From Sepiola atlantica (taxonomy: Eukaryota; Mollusca; Cephalopoda; Sepiida; Sepiolidae): DNA of 64,000 bases. How positions within the stretch are numbered: position 1 is the stretch's first letter; the number at the start of each line of letters is the position of its first letter. Positions 22,986 to 35,819 of the stretch are shown in pieces. The notes beneath the pieces were generated by a model, which was not told the DNA's origin, searched no databases, and worked only from the letters and a program-made list of their open reading frames with translations. Where the stretch lies: NCBI GenBank assembly GCA_963556195.1, contig CAUVYP010000244.1, positions 124,001-188,000 on the forward strand, written 5' to 3'. A program made the position numbers and the translations under genes.

Positions 22986-25961
22986 TTAGTGCGATTTTAA
23001 GTTGATATCGCTTTTGTTTATAACTTCCACATTTATAAGAATTGTGCTCTGAAACTTTGCAGACATTAGCGGACACACAATTTCTACTGAAGTACCAAGT
23101 TTCAGAAGTTCAGCTCTTGTACTCCCGGAGATATGTCGATACAAACTGAATACGCAAAACATCAACAAAATTTAGTGCGATTTAAAAGGTATATCGCTTG
23201 GGTTAATAACTTCCACATTTATAAGAATTGTGCTCCGAAACTTTGCAGACATTAGCGGACACACATTTTCTACTGAAGTACCAAGTTTCAGAAGTTCAGC
23301 TCTTGTACTCCCGGAGATATGTCGATACAAACTGAATACGCAAAACATCAACAAAATTTAGTGCGATTTTAAGTTGATATCGCTTGTGTTTATAACTTCC
23401 ACATTTATAAGAATTGTGCTCTGAAACTTTGCAGACCTTAGCGGACACACATTTTCTACTGAAGTACCAAGTTTCAGAAGTTCAGCTCTTGTACTCCCGA
23501 AGATATGTCGATACAAACTGAATACGCAAAACATCAACAAAATTTAGTGCGATTTAAAAGGTATATCGCTTGTGTTAATAACTTCCACATTTATAAGAAT
23601 TGTGCTCCGAAACTTTGCAGACATTAGCGGACACACATTTTCTACTGAAGTACCAAGTTTCAGAAGTTCAGCTCTTGTACTCCCGGAGATATGTCGATAC
23701 AAACTGAATACGCAAAACATCAACAAAATTTAGTGCGATTTTAAGTTGATATCGCTGTTGTTTATAACTTCCACATTTATGAGAATTGTGCTCCGAAACT
23801 TTGCAGACAATAGCGGACACACATTTTCTACTGATGTACGAAGTTTCAGAAGTTCAGCTCTTGTACTCCCGGAGATATGTCGATACAAACTGAATACGCA
23901 AAACATAAACAAAATTTAGTGCGATTTAAAGTTGATAGGTCTTTTGTTAATAACTTCCACATTTATAAGAATTGTGCTCCGAAACTTTGCAGACATTAGC
24001 GGACACACATTTTCTACTGAAGTACCAAGTTTCAGAAGTTCAGCTCTTGTACTCCCGGAGATATGTCGATACAAACTGAATACGCAAAACATCAACAAAA
24101 TTTAGTGCGATTTTAAGTTGATATCGCTTTTGTTTATAACTTCCACATTTATAAGAATTGTGCTCTGAAACTTTGCAGACATTAGCGGACACACATTTTC
24201 TACTGAAGTACCAAGTTTCAGAAGTTCAGCTCTTGTACTCCCGGAGATATGTCGATACAAACTGAATACGCAAAACATCAACAAAATTTAGTGCGATTTT
24301 AAGTTGATATCGCTTTTGTTTATAACTTCCACATTTATAAGAATTGTGCTCTGAAACTTTGCAGACATTAGCGGACACACATTTTCTACTGAAGTACCAA
24401 GTTTCAGAAGTTCAGCTCTTGTACTCCCGGAGATATGTCGATACAAACTGAATACGCAAAACATCAACAAAATTTAGTGCGATTTTAAGTTGATATCGCT
24501 TTTGTTTATAGCTTCCACATTTATAAGAATTGTGCTCCGAAACTTTGCAGACATTAGCGGACACACATTTTCTACTGAAGTACCAAGTTTCAGAAGTTCA
24601 GCTCTTGTACTCCCGGAGATATGTCGATACAAACTGAATACGCAAAACATCAACAAAATTTAGTGCGATTTTAAGTTGATATCGCTTGTGTTTATAACTT
24701 CCACATTTATACAAATTGTGCTCTGAAACTTTGCAGACATTAGCGGACACACATTTTCTACTGAAGTACCAAGTTTCAGAAGTTCAGCTCTTGTACTCCC
24801 GGAGATATGTCGATACAAACTGAATACGCAAAACATCAACAAAATTTAGTGCGATTTAAAAGGTATATCGCTTGTGTTAATAACTTCCACATTTATAAGA
24901 ATTGTGCTCCGAAACTTTGCAGACATTAGCGGACACACATTTTCTACTGAAGTACCAAGTTTCAGAAGTTCAGCTCTTGTACTCCCGGAGATATGTCGAT
25001 ACAAACTGAATACGCAAATCATCAACAAAATTTAGTGCGATTTTAAGTTGATATCGCTTTTGTTTATAACTTCCACATTTATAAGAATTGTGCTCCGAAA
25101 CTTTGCAGACATTAGCGGACACACATTTTCTACTGAAGTACCAAGTTTCAGAAGTTCAGCTCTTGTACTCCCGGAGATATGTCGATACAAACTGAATACG
25201 CAAAACATCAACAAAATTTAGTGCGATTTTAAGTTGATATCGCTTTTGTTTATAACTTCCACATTTATAAGAATTGTGCTCTGAAACTTTGCAGACATTA
25301 GCGGACACACATTTTCTACTGAAGTACCAAGTTTCAGAAGTTCAGCTCTTGTACTCCCGGAGATATGTCGATACAAACTGAATACGCAAAACATCAACAA
25401 AATTTAGTGCGATTTAAAAGGTATATCGCTTGTGTTAATAACTTCCACATTTATAAGAATTGTGCTCCGAAACTTTGCAGACATTAGCGGACACACATTT
25501 TCTACTGAAGTACCAAGTTTCAGAAGTTCAGCTCTTGTACTCCCGGAGATATGTCGATACAAACTGAATACGCAAAACATCAACAAAATTTAGTGCGATT
25601 TTAAGTTGATATCGCTTTTGTTTATAACTTCCACATTTATGAGAATTGTGCTCCGAAACTTTGCAGACAATAGCGGACACACATTTTCTACTGATGTACG
25701 AAGTTTGAGAAGTTCAGCTCTAGTACTTCCGGAGATATGTCGATACAAACTGAATACGCAACACATAAACAAAATTTAGTGCGATTTAAAGTTGATAGGT
25801 CTTTTGTTAATAACTTCCACATTTATAAGAATTGTGCTCCGAAACTTTGCAGACATTAGCGGACACACATTTTCTACTGAAGTACCAAGTTTCAGAAGTT
25901 CAGCTCTTGTACTCCCGGAGATATGTCGATACAAACTGAATACGCAAAACATCAACAAAAT
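22986..25961. repeat. 16-monomer HOR, copy 2 (2976 bp)
   Basis: This is a tandem copy of 20010-22985, with gcttgggtt, aaatcatcaac and gctctagtac/caacacat at a 2976-bp offset. The two copies look almost identical, with one visible difference in the final F (gttaataac here). This suggests a recent duplication. Confidence 0.94.
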
Positions 25962-27077
25962 TTAGTGCGATTTTAAGTTGATATCGCTTTTGTTTATAAC
26001 TTCCACATTTATAAGAATTGTGCTCTGAAACTTTGCAGACATTAGCGGACACACAATTTCTACTGAAGTACCAAGTTTCAGAAGTTCAGCTCTTGTACTC
26101 CCGGAGATATGTCGATACAAACTGAATACGCAAAACATCAACAAAATTTAGTGCGATTTAAAAGGTATATCGCTTGTGTCAATAACTTCCACATTTATAA
26201 GAATTGTGCTCCGAAACTTTGCAGACATTAGCGGACACACATTTTCTACTGAAGTACCAAGTTTCAGAAGTTCAGCTCTTGTACTCCCGGAGATATGTCG
26301 ATACAAACTGAATACGCAAAACATCAACAAAATTTAGTGCGATTTTAAGTTGATATCGCTTGTGTTTATAACTTCCACATTTATAAGAATTGTGCTCTGA
26401 AACTTTGCAGACCTTAGCGGACACACATTTTCTACTGAAGTACCAAGTTTCAGAAGTTCAGCTCTTGTACTCCCGGAGATATGTCGATACAAACTGAATA
26501 CGCAAAACATCAACAAAATTTAGTGCGATTTAAAAGGTATATCGCTTGTGTTAATAACTTCCACATTTATAAGAATTGTGCTCCGAAACTTTGCAGACAT
26601 TAGCGGACACACATTTTCTACTGAAGTACCAAGTTTCAGAAGTTCAGCTCTTGTACTCCCGGAGATATGTCGATACAAACTGAATACGCAAAACATCAAC
26701 AAAATTTAGTGCGATTTTAAGTTGATATCGCTGTTGTTTATAACTTCCACATTTATGAGAATTGTGCTCCGAAACTTTGCAGACAATAGCGGACACACAT
26801 TTTCTACTGATGTACGAGGTTTCAGAAGTTCAGCTCTAGTACTCCCGGAGATATGTCGATACAAACTGAATACGCAAAACATAAACAAAATTTAGTGCGA
26901 TTTAAAGTTGATAGGTCTTTTGTTAATAACTTCCACATTTATAAGAATTGTGCTCCGAAACTTTGCAGACATTAGCGGACACACATTTTCTACTGAAGTA
27001 CCAAGTTTCAGAAGTTCAGCTCTTGTACTCCCGGAGATATGTCGATACAAAGTGAATACGCAAAACATCAACAAAAT
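25962..27077. repeat. 6-monomer HOR A B H B E F
   Basis: The first A still has acacaattt, tying it to the 16-mers, but H has lost cccgaag. E carries tacgaggttt and gctctagtac, and F carries acaaagtgaa. These last markers start here and are inherited by the following blocks, so this unit bridges the two families. Confidence 0.9.
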
Positions 27078-29495
27078 TTAGTGCGATTTTAAGTTGATAT
27101 CGCTTTTGTTTATAACTTCCACATTTATAAGAATTGTGCTCTGAAACTTTGCAGACATTAGCGGACACACATTTTCTACTGAAGTACCAAGTTTCAGAAG
27201 TTCAGCTCTTGTACTCCCGGAGATATGTCGATACAAACTGAATACGCAAAACATCAACAAAATTTAGTGCGATTTAAAAGGTATATCGCTTGTGTTAATA
27301 ACTTCCACATTTATAAGAATTGTGCTCCGAAACTTTGCAGACATTAGCGGACACACATTTTCTACTGAAGTACCAAGTTTCAGAAGTTCAGCTCTTGTAC
27401 TCCCGGAGATATGTCGATACAAACTGAATACGCAAAACATCAACAAAATTTAGTGCGATTTTAAGTTGATATCGCTTGTGTTTATAACTTCCACATTTAT
27501 AAGAATTGTGCTCTGAAACTTTGCAGACCTTAGCGGACACACATTTTCTACTGAAGTACCAAGTTTCAGAAGTTCAGCTCTTGTACTCCCGGAGATATGT
27601 CGATACAAACTGAATACGCAAAACATCAACAAAATTTAGTGCGATTTAAAAGGTATATCGCTTGTGTTAATAACTTCCACATTTATAAGAATTGTGCTCC
27701 GAAACTTTGCAGACATTAGCGGACACACATTTTCTACTGAAGTACCAAGTTTCAGAAGTTCAGCTCTTGTACTCCCGGAGATATGTCGATACAAACTGAA
27801 TACGCAAAACATCAACAAAATTTAGTGCGATTTTAAGTTGATATCGCTGTTGTTTATAACTTCCACATTTATGAGAATTGTGCTCCGAAACTTTGCAGAC
27901 AATAGCGGACACACATTTTCTACTGATGTACGAGGTTTCAGAAGTTCAGCTCTAGTACTCCCGGAGATATGTCGATACAAACTGAATACGCAAAACATAA
28001 ACAAAATTTAGTGCGATTTAAAGTTGATAGGTCTTTTGTTAATAACTTCCACATTTATAAGAATTGTGCTCCGAAACTTTGCAGACATTAGCGGACACAC
28101 ATTTTCTACTGTAGTACCAAGTTTCAGAAGTTCAGCTCTTGTACTCCCGGAGATATGTCGATACAAAGTGAATACGCAAAACATCAACAAAATTTAGTGC
28201 GATTTTAAGTTGATATCGCTTTTGTTTATAACTTCCACATTTATAAGAATTGTGCTCTGAAACTTTGCAGACATTAGCGGACACACATTTTCTACTGAAG
28301 TACCAAGTTTCAGAAGTTCAGCTCTTGTACTCCCGGAGATATGTCGATACAAACTGAATACGCAAAACATCAACAAAATTTAGTGCGATTTAAAAGGTAT
28401 ATCGCTTGTGTTAATAACTTCCACATTTATAAGAATTGTGCTCCGAAACTTTGCAGACATTAGCGGACACACATTTTCTACTGAAGTACCAAGTTTCAGA
28501 AGTTCAGCTCTTGTACTCCCGGAGATATGTCGATACAAACTGAATACGCAAAACATCAACAAAATTTAGTGCGATTTAAAAGGTATATCGCTTGTGTTAA
28601 TAACTTCCACATTTATAAGAATTGTGCTCCGAAACTTTGCAGACATTAGCGGACACACATTTTCTACTGAAGTACCAAGTTTCAGAAGTTCAGCTCTTGT
28701 ACTCCCGGAGATATGTCGATACAAACTGAATACGCAAAACATCAACAAAATTTAGTGCGATTTTAAGTTGATATCGCTTTTGTTTATAACTTCCACATTT
28801 ATAAGAATTGTGCTCCGAAACTTTGCAGACATTAGCGGACACACATTTTCTACTGAAGTACCAAGTTTCAGAAGTTCAGCTCTTGTACTCCCGGAGATAT
28901 GTCGATACAAACTGAATACGCAAAACATCAACAAAATTTAGTGCGATTTTAAGTTGATATCGCTTTTGTTTATAACTTCCACATTTATAAGAATTGTGCT
29001 CTGAAACTTTGCAGACATTAGCGGACACACATTTTCTACTGAAGTACCAAGTTTCAGAAGTTCAGCTCTTGTACTCCCGGAGATATGTCGATACAAACTG
29101 AATACGCAAAACATCAACAAAATTTAGTGCGATTTAAAAGGTATATCGCTGATGTTAATAACTTCCACATTTATAAGAATTGTGCTCCGAAACTTTGCAG
29201 ACATTAGCGGACACACATTTTCTACTGATGTACGAAGTTTGAGAAGTTCAGCTCTTGTACTTCCGGAGATATGTCGATACAAACTGAATACGCAAAACAT
29301 AAACAAAATTTAGTGCGATTTAAAGTTGATAGGTCTTTTGTTAATAACTTCCACATTTATAAGAATTGTGCTCCGAAACTTTGCAGACATTAGCGGACAC
29401 ACATTTTCTACTGAAGTACCAAGTTTCAGAAGTTCAGCTCTTGTACTCCCGGAGATATGTCGATACAAACTGAATACGCAAAACATCAACAAAAT
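27078..29495. repeat. 13-monomer HOR A B H B E F A B B D A BE F, copy 1 (2418 bp)
   Basis: Its first six units duplicate 25962-27077 (tacgaggttt, acaaagtgaa). The remaining seven contain a B-B pair and a B/E hybrid (29124) followed by F. The F at 28008 has the private change ctgtagtacc. Confidence 0.92.
29124..29309. repeat. B/E hybrid monomer (BE)
   Basis: The 5' part is B type (taaaaggtatatcgc, gttaataac, gacattag) and the 3' part is E type (gatgtacg, tttgagaag, cttccgg, cataaac). The switch lies between the B-state T near 29204 and the E-state T near 29229. It also has gctgatgtt in place of gcttgtgtt. The expected B-E pair is replaced by one fused unit, in register. Descendant copies are at 31542, 40097, 46048 and 53116. 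Confidence 0.85.
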
Positions 29496-31913
29496 TTAGT
29501 GCGATTTTAAGTTGATATCGCTTTTGTTTATAACTTCCACATTTATAAGAATTGTGCTCTGAAACTTTGCAGACATTAGCGGACACACATTTTCTACTGA
29601 AGTACCAAGTTTCAGAAGTTCAGCTCTTGTACTCCCGGAGATATGTCGATACAAACTGAATACGCAAAACATCAACAAAATTTAGTGCGATTTAAAAGGT
29701 ATATCGCTTGTGTTAATAACTTCCACATTTATAAGAATTGTGCTCCGAAACTTTGCAGACATTAGCGGACACACATTTTCTACTGAAGTACCAAGTTTCA
29801 GAAGTTCAGCTCTTGTACTCCAGGAGATATGTCGATACAAACTGAATACGCAAAACATCAACAAAATTTAGTGCGATTTTAAGTTGATATCGCTTGTGTT
29901 TATAACTTCCACATTTATAAGAATTGTGCTCTGAAACTTTGCAGACCTTAGCGGACACACATTTTCTACTGAAGTACCAAGTTTCAGAAGTTCAGCTCTT
30001 GTACTCCCGGAGATATGTCGATACAAACTGAATACGCAAAACATCAACAAAATTTAGTGCGATTTAAAAGGTATATCGCTTGTGTTAATAACTTCCACAT
30101 TTATAAGAATTGTGCTCCGAAACTTTGCAGACATTAGCGGACACACATTTTCTACTGAAGTACCAAGTTTCAGAAGTTCAGCTCTTGTACTCCCGGAGAT
30201 ATGTCGATACAAACTGAATACGCAAAACATCAACAAAATTTAGTGCGATTTTAAGTTGATATCGCTGTTGTTTATAACTTCCACATTTATGAGAATTGTG
30301 CTCCGAAACTTTGCAGACAATAGCGGACACACATTTTCTACTGATGTACGAGGTTTCAGAAGTTCAGCTCTAGTACTCCCGGAGATATGTCGATACAAAC
30401 TGAATACGCAAAACATAAACAAAATTTAGTGCGATTTAAAGTTGATAGGTCTTTTGTTAATAACTTCCACATTTATAAGAATTGTGCTCCGAAACTTTGC
30501 AGACATTAGCGGACACACATTTTCTACTGAAGTACCAAGTTTCAGAAGTTCAGCTCTTGTACTCCCGGAGATATGTCGATACAAAGTGAATACGCAAAAC
30601 ATCAACAAAATTTAGTGCGATTTTAAGTTGATATCGCTTTTGTTTATAACTTCCACATTTATAAGAATTGTGCTCTGAAACTTTGCAGACATTAGCGGAC
30701 ACACATTTTCTACTGAAGTACCAAGTTTCAGAAGTTCAGCTCTTGTACTCCCGGAGATATGTCGATACAAACTGAATACGCAAAACATCAACAAAATTTA
30801 GTGCGATTTAAAAGGTATATCGCTTGTGTTAATAACTTCCACATTTATAAGAATTGTGCTCCGAAACTTTGCAGACATTAGCGGACACACATTTTCTACT
30901 GAAGTACCAAGTTTCAGAAGTTCAGCTCTTGTACTCCCGGAGATATGTCGATACAAACTGAATACGCAAAACATCAACAAAATTTAGTGCGATTTAAAAG
31001 GTATATCGCTTGTGTTAATAACTTCCACATTTATAAGAATTGTGCTCCGAAACTTTGCAGACATTAGCGGACACACATTTTCTACTGAAGTACCAAGTTT
31101 CAGAAGTTCAGCTCTTGTACTCCCGGAGATATGTCGATACAAACTGAATACGCAAAACATCAACAAAATTTAGTGCGATTTTAAGTTGATATCGCTTTTG
31201 TTTATAACTTCCACATTTATAAGAATTGTGCTCCGAAACTTTGCAGACATTAGCGGACACACATTTTCTACTGAAGTACCAAGTTTCAGAAGTTCAGCTC
31301 TTGTACTCCCGGAGATATGTCGATACAAACTGAATACGCAAAACATCAACAAAATTTAGTGCGATTTTAAGTTGATATCGCTTTTGTTTATAACTTCCAC
31401 ATTTATAAGAATTGTGCTCTGAAACTTTGCAGACATTAGCGGACACACATTTTCTACTGAAGTACCAAGTTTCAGAAGTTCAGCTCTTGTACTCCCGGAG
31501 ATATGTCGATACAAACTGAATACGCAAAACATCAACAAAATTTAGTGCGATTTAAAAGGTATATCGCTGATGTTAATAACTTCCACATTTATAAGAATTG
31601 TGCTCCGAAACTTTGCAGACATTAGCGGACACACATTTTCTACTGATGTACGAAGTTTGAGAAGTTCAGCTCTTGTACTTCCGGAGATATGTCGATACAA
31701 ACTGAATACGCAAAACATAAACAAAATTTAGTGCGATTTAAAGTTGATAGGTCTTTTGTTAATAACTTCCACATTTATAAGAATTGTGCTCCGAAACTTT
31801 GCAGACATTAGCGGACACACATTTTCTACTGAAGTACCAAGTTTCAGAAGTTCAGCTCTTGTACTCCCGGAGATATGTCGATACAAACTGAATACGCAAA
31901 ACATCAACAAAAT
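29496..31913. repeat. 13-monomer HOR A B H B E F A B B D A BE F, copy 2 (2418 bp)
   Basis: It has the same order and markers as 27078-29495 at a 2418-bp offset, including the B/E hybrid (31542). The private change ctccaggag occurs in the B at 29682. The ctgtagtacc change of copy 1 is absent. Confidence 0.93.
31542..31727. repeat. B/E hybrid monomer, second copy
   Basis: Identical in structure to the hybrid at 29124 (gctgatgtt at the start, gatgtacg, tttgagaag and cataaac at the end), and followed by F. Confidence 0.85.
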
Positions 31914-33215
31914 TTAGTGCGATTTTAAGTTGATATCGCTTTTGTTTATAACTTCCACATTTATAAGAATTGTGCTCTGAAACTTTGCAGACATTAGCGG
32001 ACACACATTTCCTACTGAAGTACCAAGTTTCAGAAGTTCAGCTCTTGTACTCCCGGAGATATGTCGATACAAACTGAATACGCAAAACATCAACAAAATT
32101 TAGTGCGATTTAAAAGGTATATCGCTTGTGTTAATAACTTCCACATTTATAAGAATTGTGCTCCGAAACTTTGCAGACATTAGCGGACACACATTCTCTA
32201 CTGAAGTACCAAGTTTCAGAAGTTCAGCTCTTGTACTCCCGGAGATATGTCGATACAAACTGAATACGCAAAACATCAACAAAATTTAGTGCGATTTTAA
32301 GTTGATATCGCTTGTGTTTATTACTTCCACATTTATAAGAATTGTGCTCTGAAACTTTGCAGACCTTAGCGGACACACATTTTCTACTGAAGTACCAAGT
32401 TTCAGAAGTTCAGCTCTTGTACTCCCGGAGATATGTCGATACAAACTGAATACGCAAAACATCAACAAAATTTAGTGCGATTTAAAAGGTATATCGCTTG
32501 TGTTAATAACTTCCACATTTATAAGAATTGTGCTCCGAAACTTTGCAGACATTAGCGGACACACATTGTCTACTGAAGTACCAAGTTTCAGAAGTTCAGC
32601 TCTTGTACTCCCGGAGATATGTCGATACAAACTGAATACGCAAAACATCAACAAAATTTAGTGCGATTTAAAAGGTATATCGCTTGTGTTAATAACTTCC
32701 ACATTTATACAAATTGTGCTCTGAAACTTTGCAGACATTAGCGGACACACATTTTCTACTGAAGTACCAAGTTTCAGAAGTTCAGCTCTTGTACTCCCGG
32801 AGATATGTCGATACAAACTGAATACGCAAAACATCAACAAAATTTAGTGCGATTTTAAGTTAATATCGCTTTTGTTTATAACTTCCACATTTATGAGAAT
32901 TGTGCTCCGAAACTTTGCAGACAATAGCGGACACACATTTTCTACTGATGTACGAAGTTTCAGAAGTTCAGCTCTTGTACTCCCGGAGATATGTCGATAC
33001 AAACTGAATACGCAAAACATAAACAAAATTTAGTGCGATTTAAAGTTGATAAGTCTTTTGTTAATAACTTCCACATTTATAAGAATTGTGCTCCGAAACT
33101 TTGCAGACATTAGCGGACACACATTTTCTACTGAAGTACCAAGTTTCAGAAGTTCAGCTCTTGTACTCCCGGAGATATGTCGATACAAACTGAATACGCA
33201 AAACATCAACAAAAT
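31914..33215. repeat. Module S: A B H B BC E F
   Basis: Markers are tttcctact in A, acattctct in the first B, acattgtct in the second B, a B/C hybrid (32658; B-type start, tatacaaat and ctctgaaac after it), taagttaatatc in E and gataagtc in F. All recur in the S modules at 40469, 46420 and 53488. Confidence 0.9.
32658..32843. repeat. B/C hybrid monomer
   Basis: It begins as B (taaaaggtatatcgc, gttaataac) and continues as C (tatacaaat, ctctgaaac). The switch is confined to about 32692-32709. Copies at 41213, 47164 and 54232 have the same structure. Confidence 0.82.
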
Positions 33216-35075
33216 TTAGTGCGATTTTAAGTTGATATCGCTTTTGTTTATAACTTCCACATTTATAAGAATTGTGCTCTGAAACTTTGCAGACATTAGC
33301 GGACACACATTTTCTACTGAAGTACCAAGTTTCAGAAGTTCAGCTCTTGTACTCCCGGAGATATGTCGATACAAACTGAATACGCAAAACATCAACAAAA
33401 TTTAGTGCGATTTTAAGTTGATATCGCTTTTGTTTATAACTTCCACATTTATAAGAATTGTGCTCTGAAACTTTGCAGACATTAGCGGACACACATTTTC
33501 TACTGAAGTACCAAGTTTCAGAAGTTCAGCTCTTGTACTCCCGGAGATATGTCGATACAAACTGAATACGCAAAACATCAACAAAATTTAGTGCGATTTA
33601 AAAGGTATATCGCTTGTGTTAATAACTTCCACATTTATAAGAATTGTGCTCCGAAACTTTGCAGACATTAGCGGACACACATTTTCTACTGAAGTACCAA
33701 GTTTCAGAAGTTCAGCTCTTGTACTCCCGGAGATATGTCGATACAAACTGAATACGCAAAACATCAACAAAATTTAGTGCGATTTTAAGTTGATATCGCT
33801 TGTGTTTATAACTTCCACATTTATACAAATTGTGCTCTGAAACTTTGCAGACATTAGCGGACACACATTTTCTACTGAAGTACCAAGTTTCAGAAGTTCA
33901 GGTCTTGTACTCCCGGAGATATGTCGATACAAACTGAATACGCAAAACATCAACAAAATTTAGTGCGATTTAAAAGGTATATCGCTTGTGTTAATAACTT
34001 CCACATTTATAAGAATTGTGCTCCGAAACTTTGCAGACATTAGCGGACACACATTTTCTACTGAAGTACCAAGTTTCAGAAGTTCAGCTCTTGTACTCCC
34101 GGAGATATGTCGATACAAACTGAATACGCAAAACACTAACAAAATTTAGTGCGATTTTAAGTTGATATCGCTTTTGTTTATAACTTCCACATTTATAAGA
34201 ATTGTGCTCCGAAACTTTGCAGACATTAGCGGACACACATTTTCTACTGAAGTACCAAGTTTCAGAAGTTCAGCTCTTGTACTCCCGGAGATATGTCGAT
34301 ACAAACTGAATACGCAAAACATCAACAAAATTTAGTGCGATTTTAAGTTGATATCGCTTTTGTTTATAACTTCCACATTTATAAGAATTGTGCTCTGAAA
34401 CTTTGCAGACATTAGCGGACACACATTTTCTACTGAAGTACCAAGTTTCAGAAGTTCAGCTCTTGTACTCCCGGAGATATGTCGATACAAACTGAATACG
34501 CAAAACATCAACAAAATTTAGTGCGATTTAAAAGGTATATCGCTTGTGTTAATAACTTCCACATTTATAAGAATTGTGCTCCGAAACTTTGCAGACATTA
34601 GCGGACACACATTTTCTACTGAAGTACCAAGTTTCAGAAGTTCAGCTCTTGTACTCCCGGAGATATGTCGATACAAACTGAATATGCAAAACATCAACAA
34701 AATTTAGTGCGATTTTAAGTTGATATCGCTTTTGTTTATAACTTCCACATTTATGAGAATTGTGCTCCGAAACTTTGCAGACAATAGCGGACACACATTT
34801 TCTACTGATGTACGAAGTTTCAGAAGTTCAGCTCTTGTACTCCCGGAGATATGTCGATACAAACTGAATACGCAAAACATAAACAAAATTTAGTGCGATT
34901 TAAAGTTGATAGGTCTTTTGTTAATAACTTCCACATTTATAAGAATTGTGCTCCGAAACTTTGCAGACATTAGCGGACACACATTTTCTACTGAAGTACC
35001 AAGTTTCAGAAGTTCAGCTCTTGTACTCCCGGAGATATGTCGATACAAACTGAATACGCAAAACATCAACAAAAT
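33216..35075. repeat. Module T: A A B C B D A B E F
   Basis: Markers are ttcaggtctt in C (33774), aaacactaac in the following B (33960) and gaatatgc in the third B (34518). They recur together at 47722-49581 and 54790-56649 but are missing after the second S module, where T and U are deleted. Confidence 0.9.
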
Positions 35076-35819
35076 TTAGTGCGATTTTAAGTTGATATCG
35101 CTTTTGTTTATAACTTCCACATTTATAAGAATTGTGCTCTGAAACTTTGCAGACATTAGCGGACACACATTTTCTACTGAAGTACCAAGTTTCAGAAGTT
35201 CAGCTCTTGTACTCCCGGAGATATGTCGATACAAACTGAATACGCAAAACATCAACAAAATTTAGTGCGATTTAAAAGGTATATCGCTTGTGTTAATAAC
35301 TTCCACATTTATAAGAATTGTGCTCCGAAACTTTGCAGACATTAGCGGACACACATTTTCTACTGAAGTACCAAGTTTCAGAAGTTCAGCTCTTGTACTC
35401 CCGGAGATATGTCGATACAAACTGAATACGCAAAACATCAACAAAATTTAGTGCGATTTTAAGTTGATATCGCTTTTGTTTATAGCTTCCACATTTATAA
35501 GAATTGTGCTCCGAAACTTTGCAGACATTAGCGGACACACATTTTCTACTGAAGTACCAAGTTTCAGAAGTTCAGCTCTTGTACTCCCGGAGATATGTCG
35601 ATACAAACTGAATACGCAAAACATCAACAAAATTTAGTGCGATTTTAAGTTGATAAGTCTTTTGTTAATAACTTCCACATTTATAAGAATTGTGCTCCGA
35701 AACTTTGCAGACATTAGCGGACACACATTTTCTACTGAAGTACCAAGTTTCAGAAGTTCAGCTCTTGTACTCCCGGAGATATGTCAATACAAACTGAATA
35801 CGCAAAACATCAACAAAAT
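35076..35819. repeat. Module U: A B G F'
   Basis: The terminal F' (35634-35819) begins gattttaagttgataagtc and has gtcaatac in place of gtcgatac. It is not preceded by E. Copies are at 49582-50325 and 56650-57393. Confidence 0.88.
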
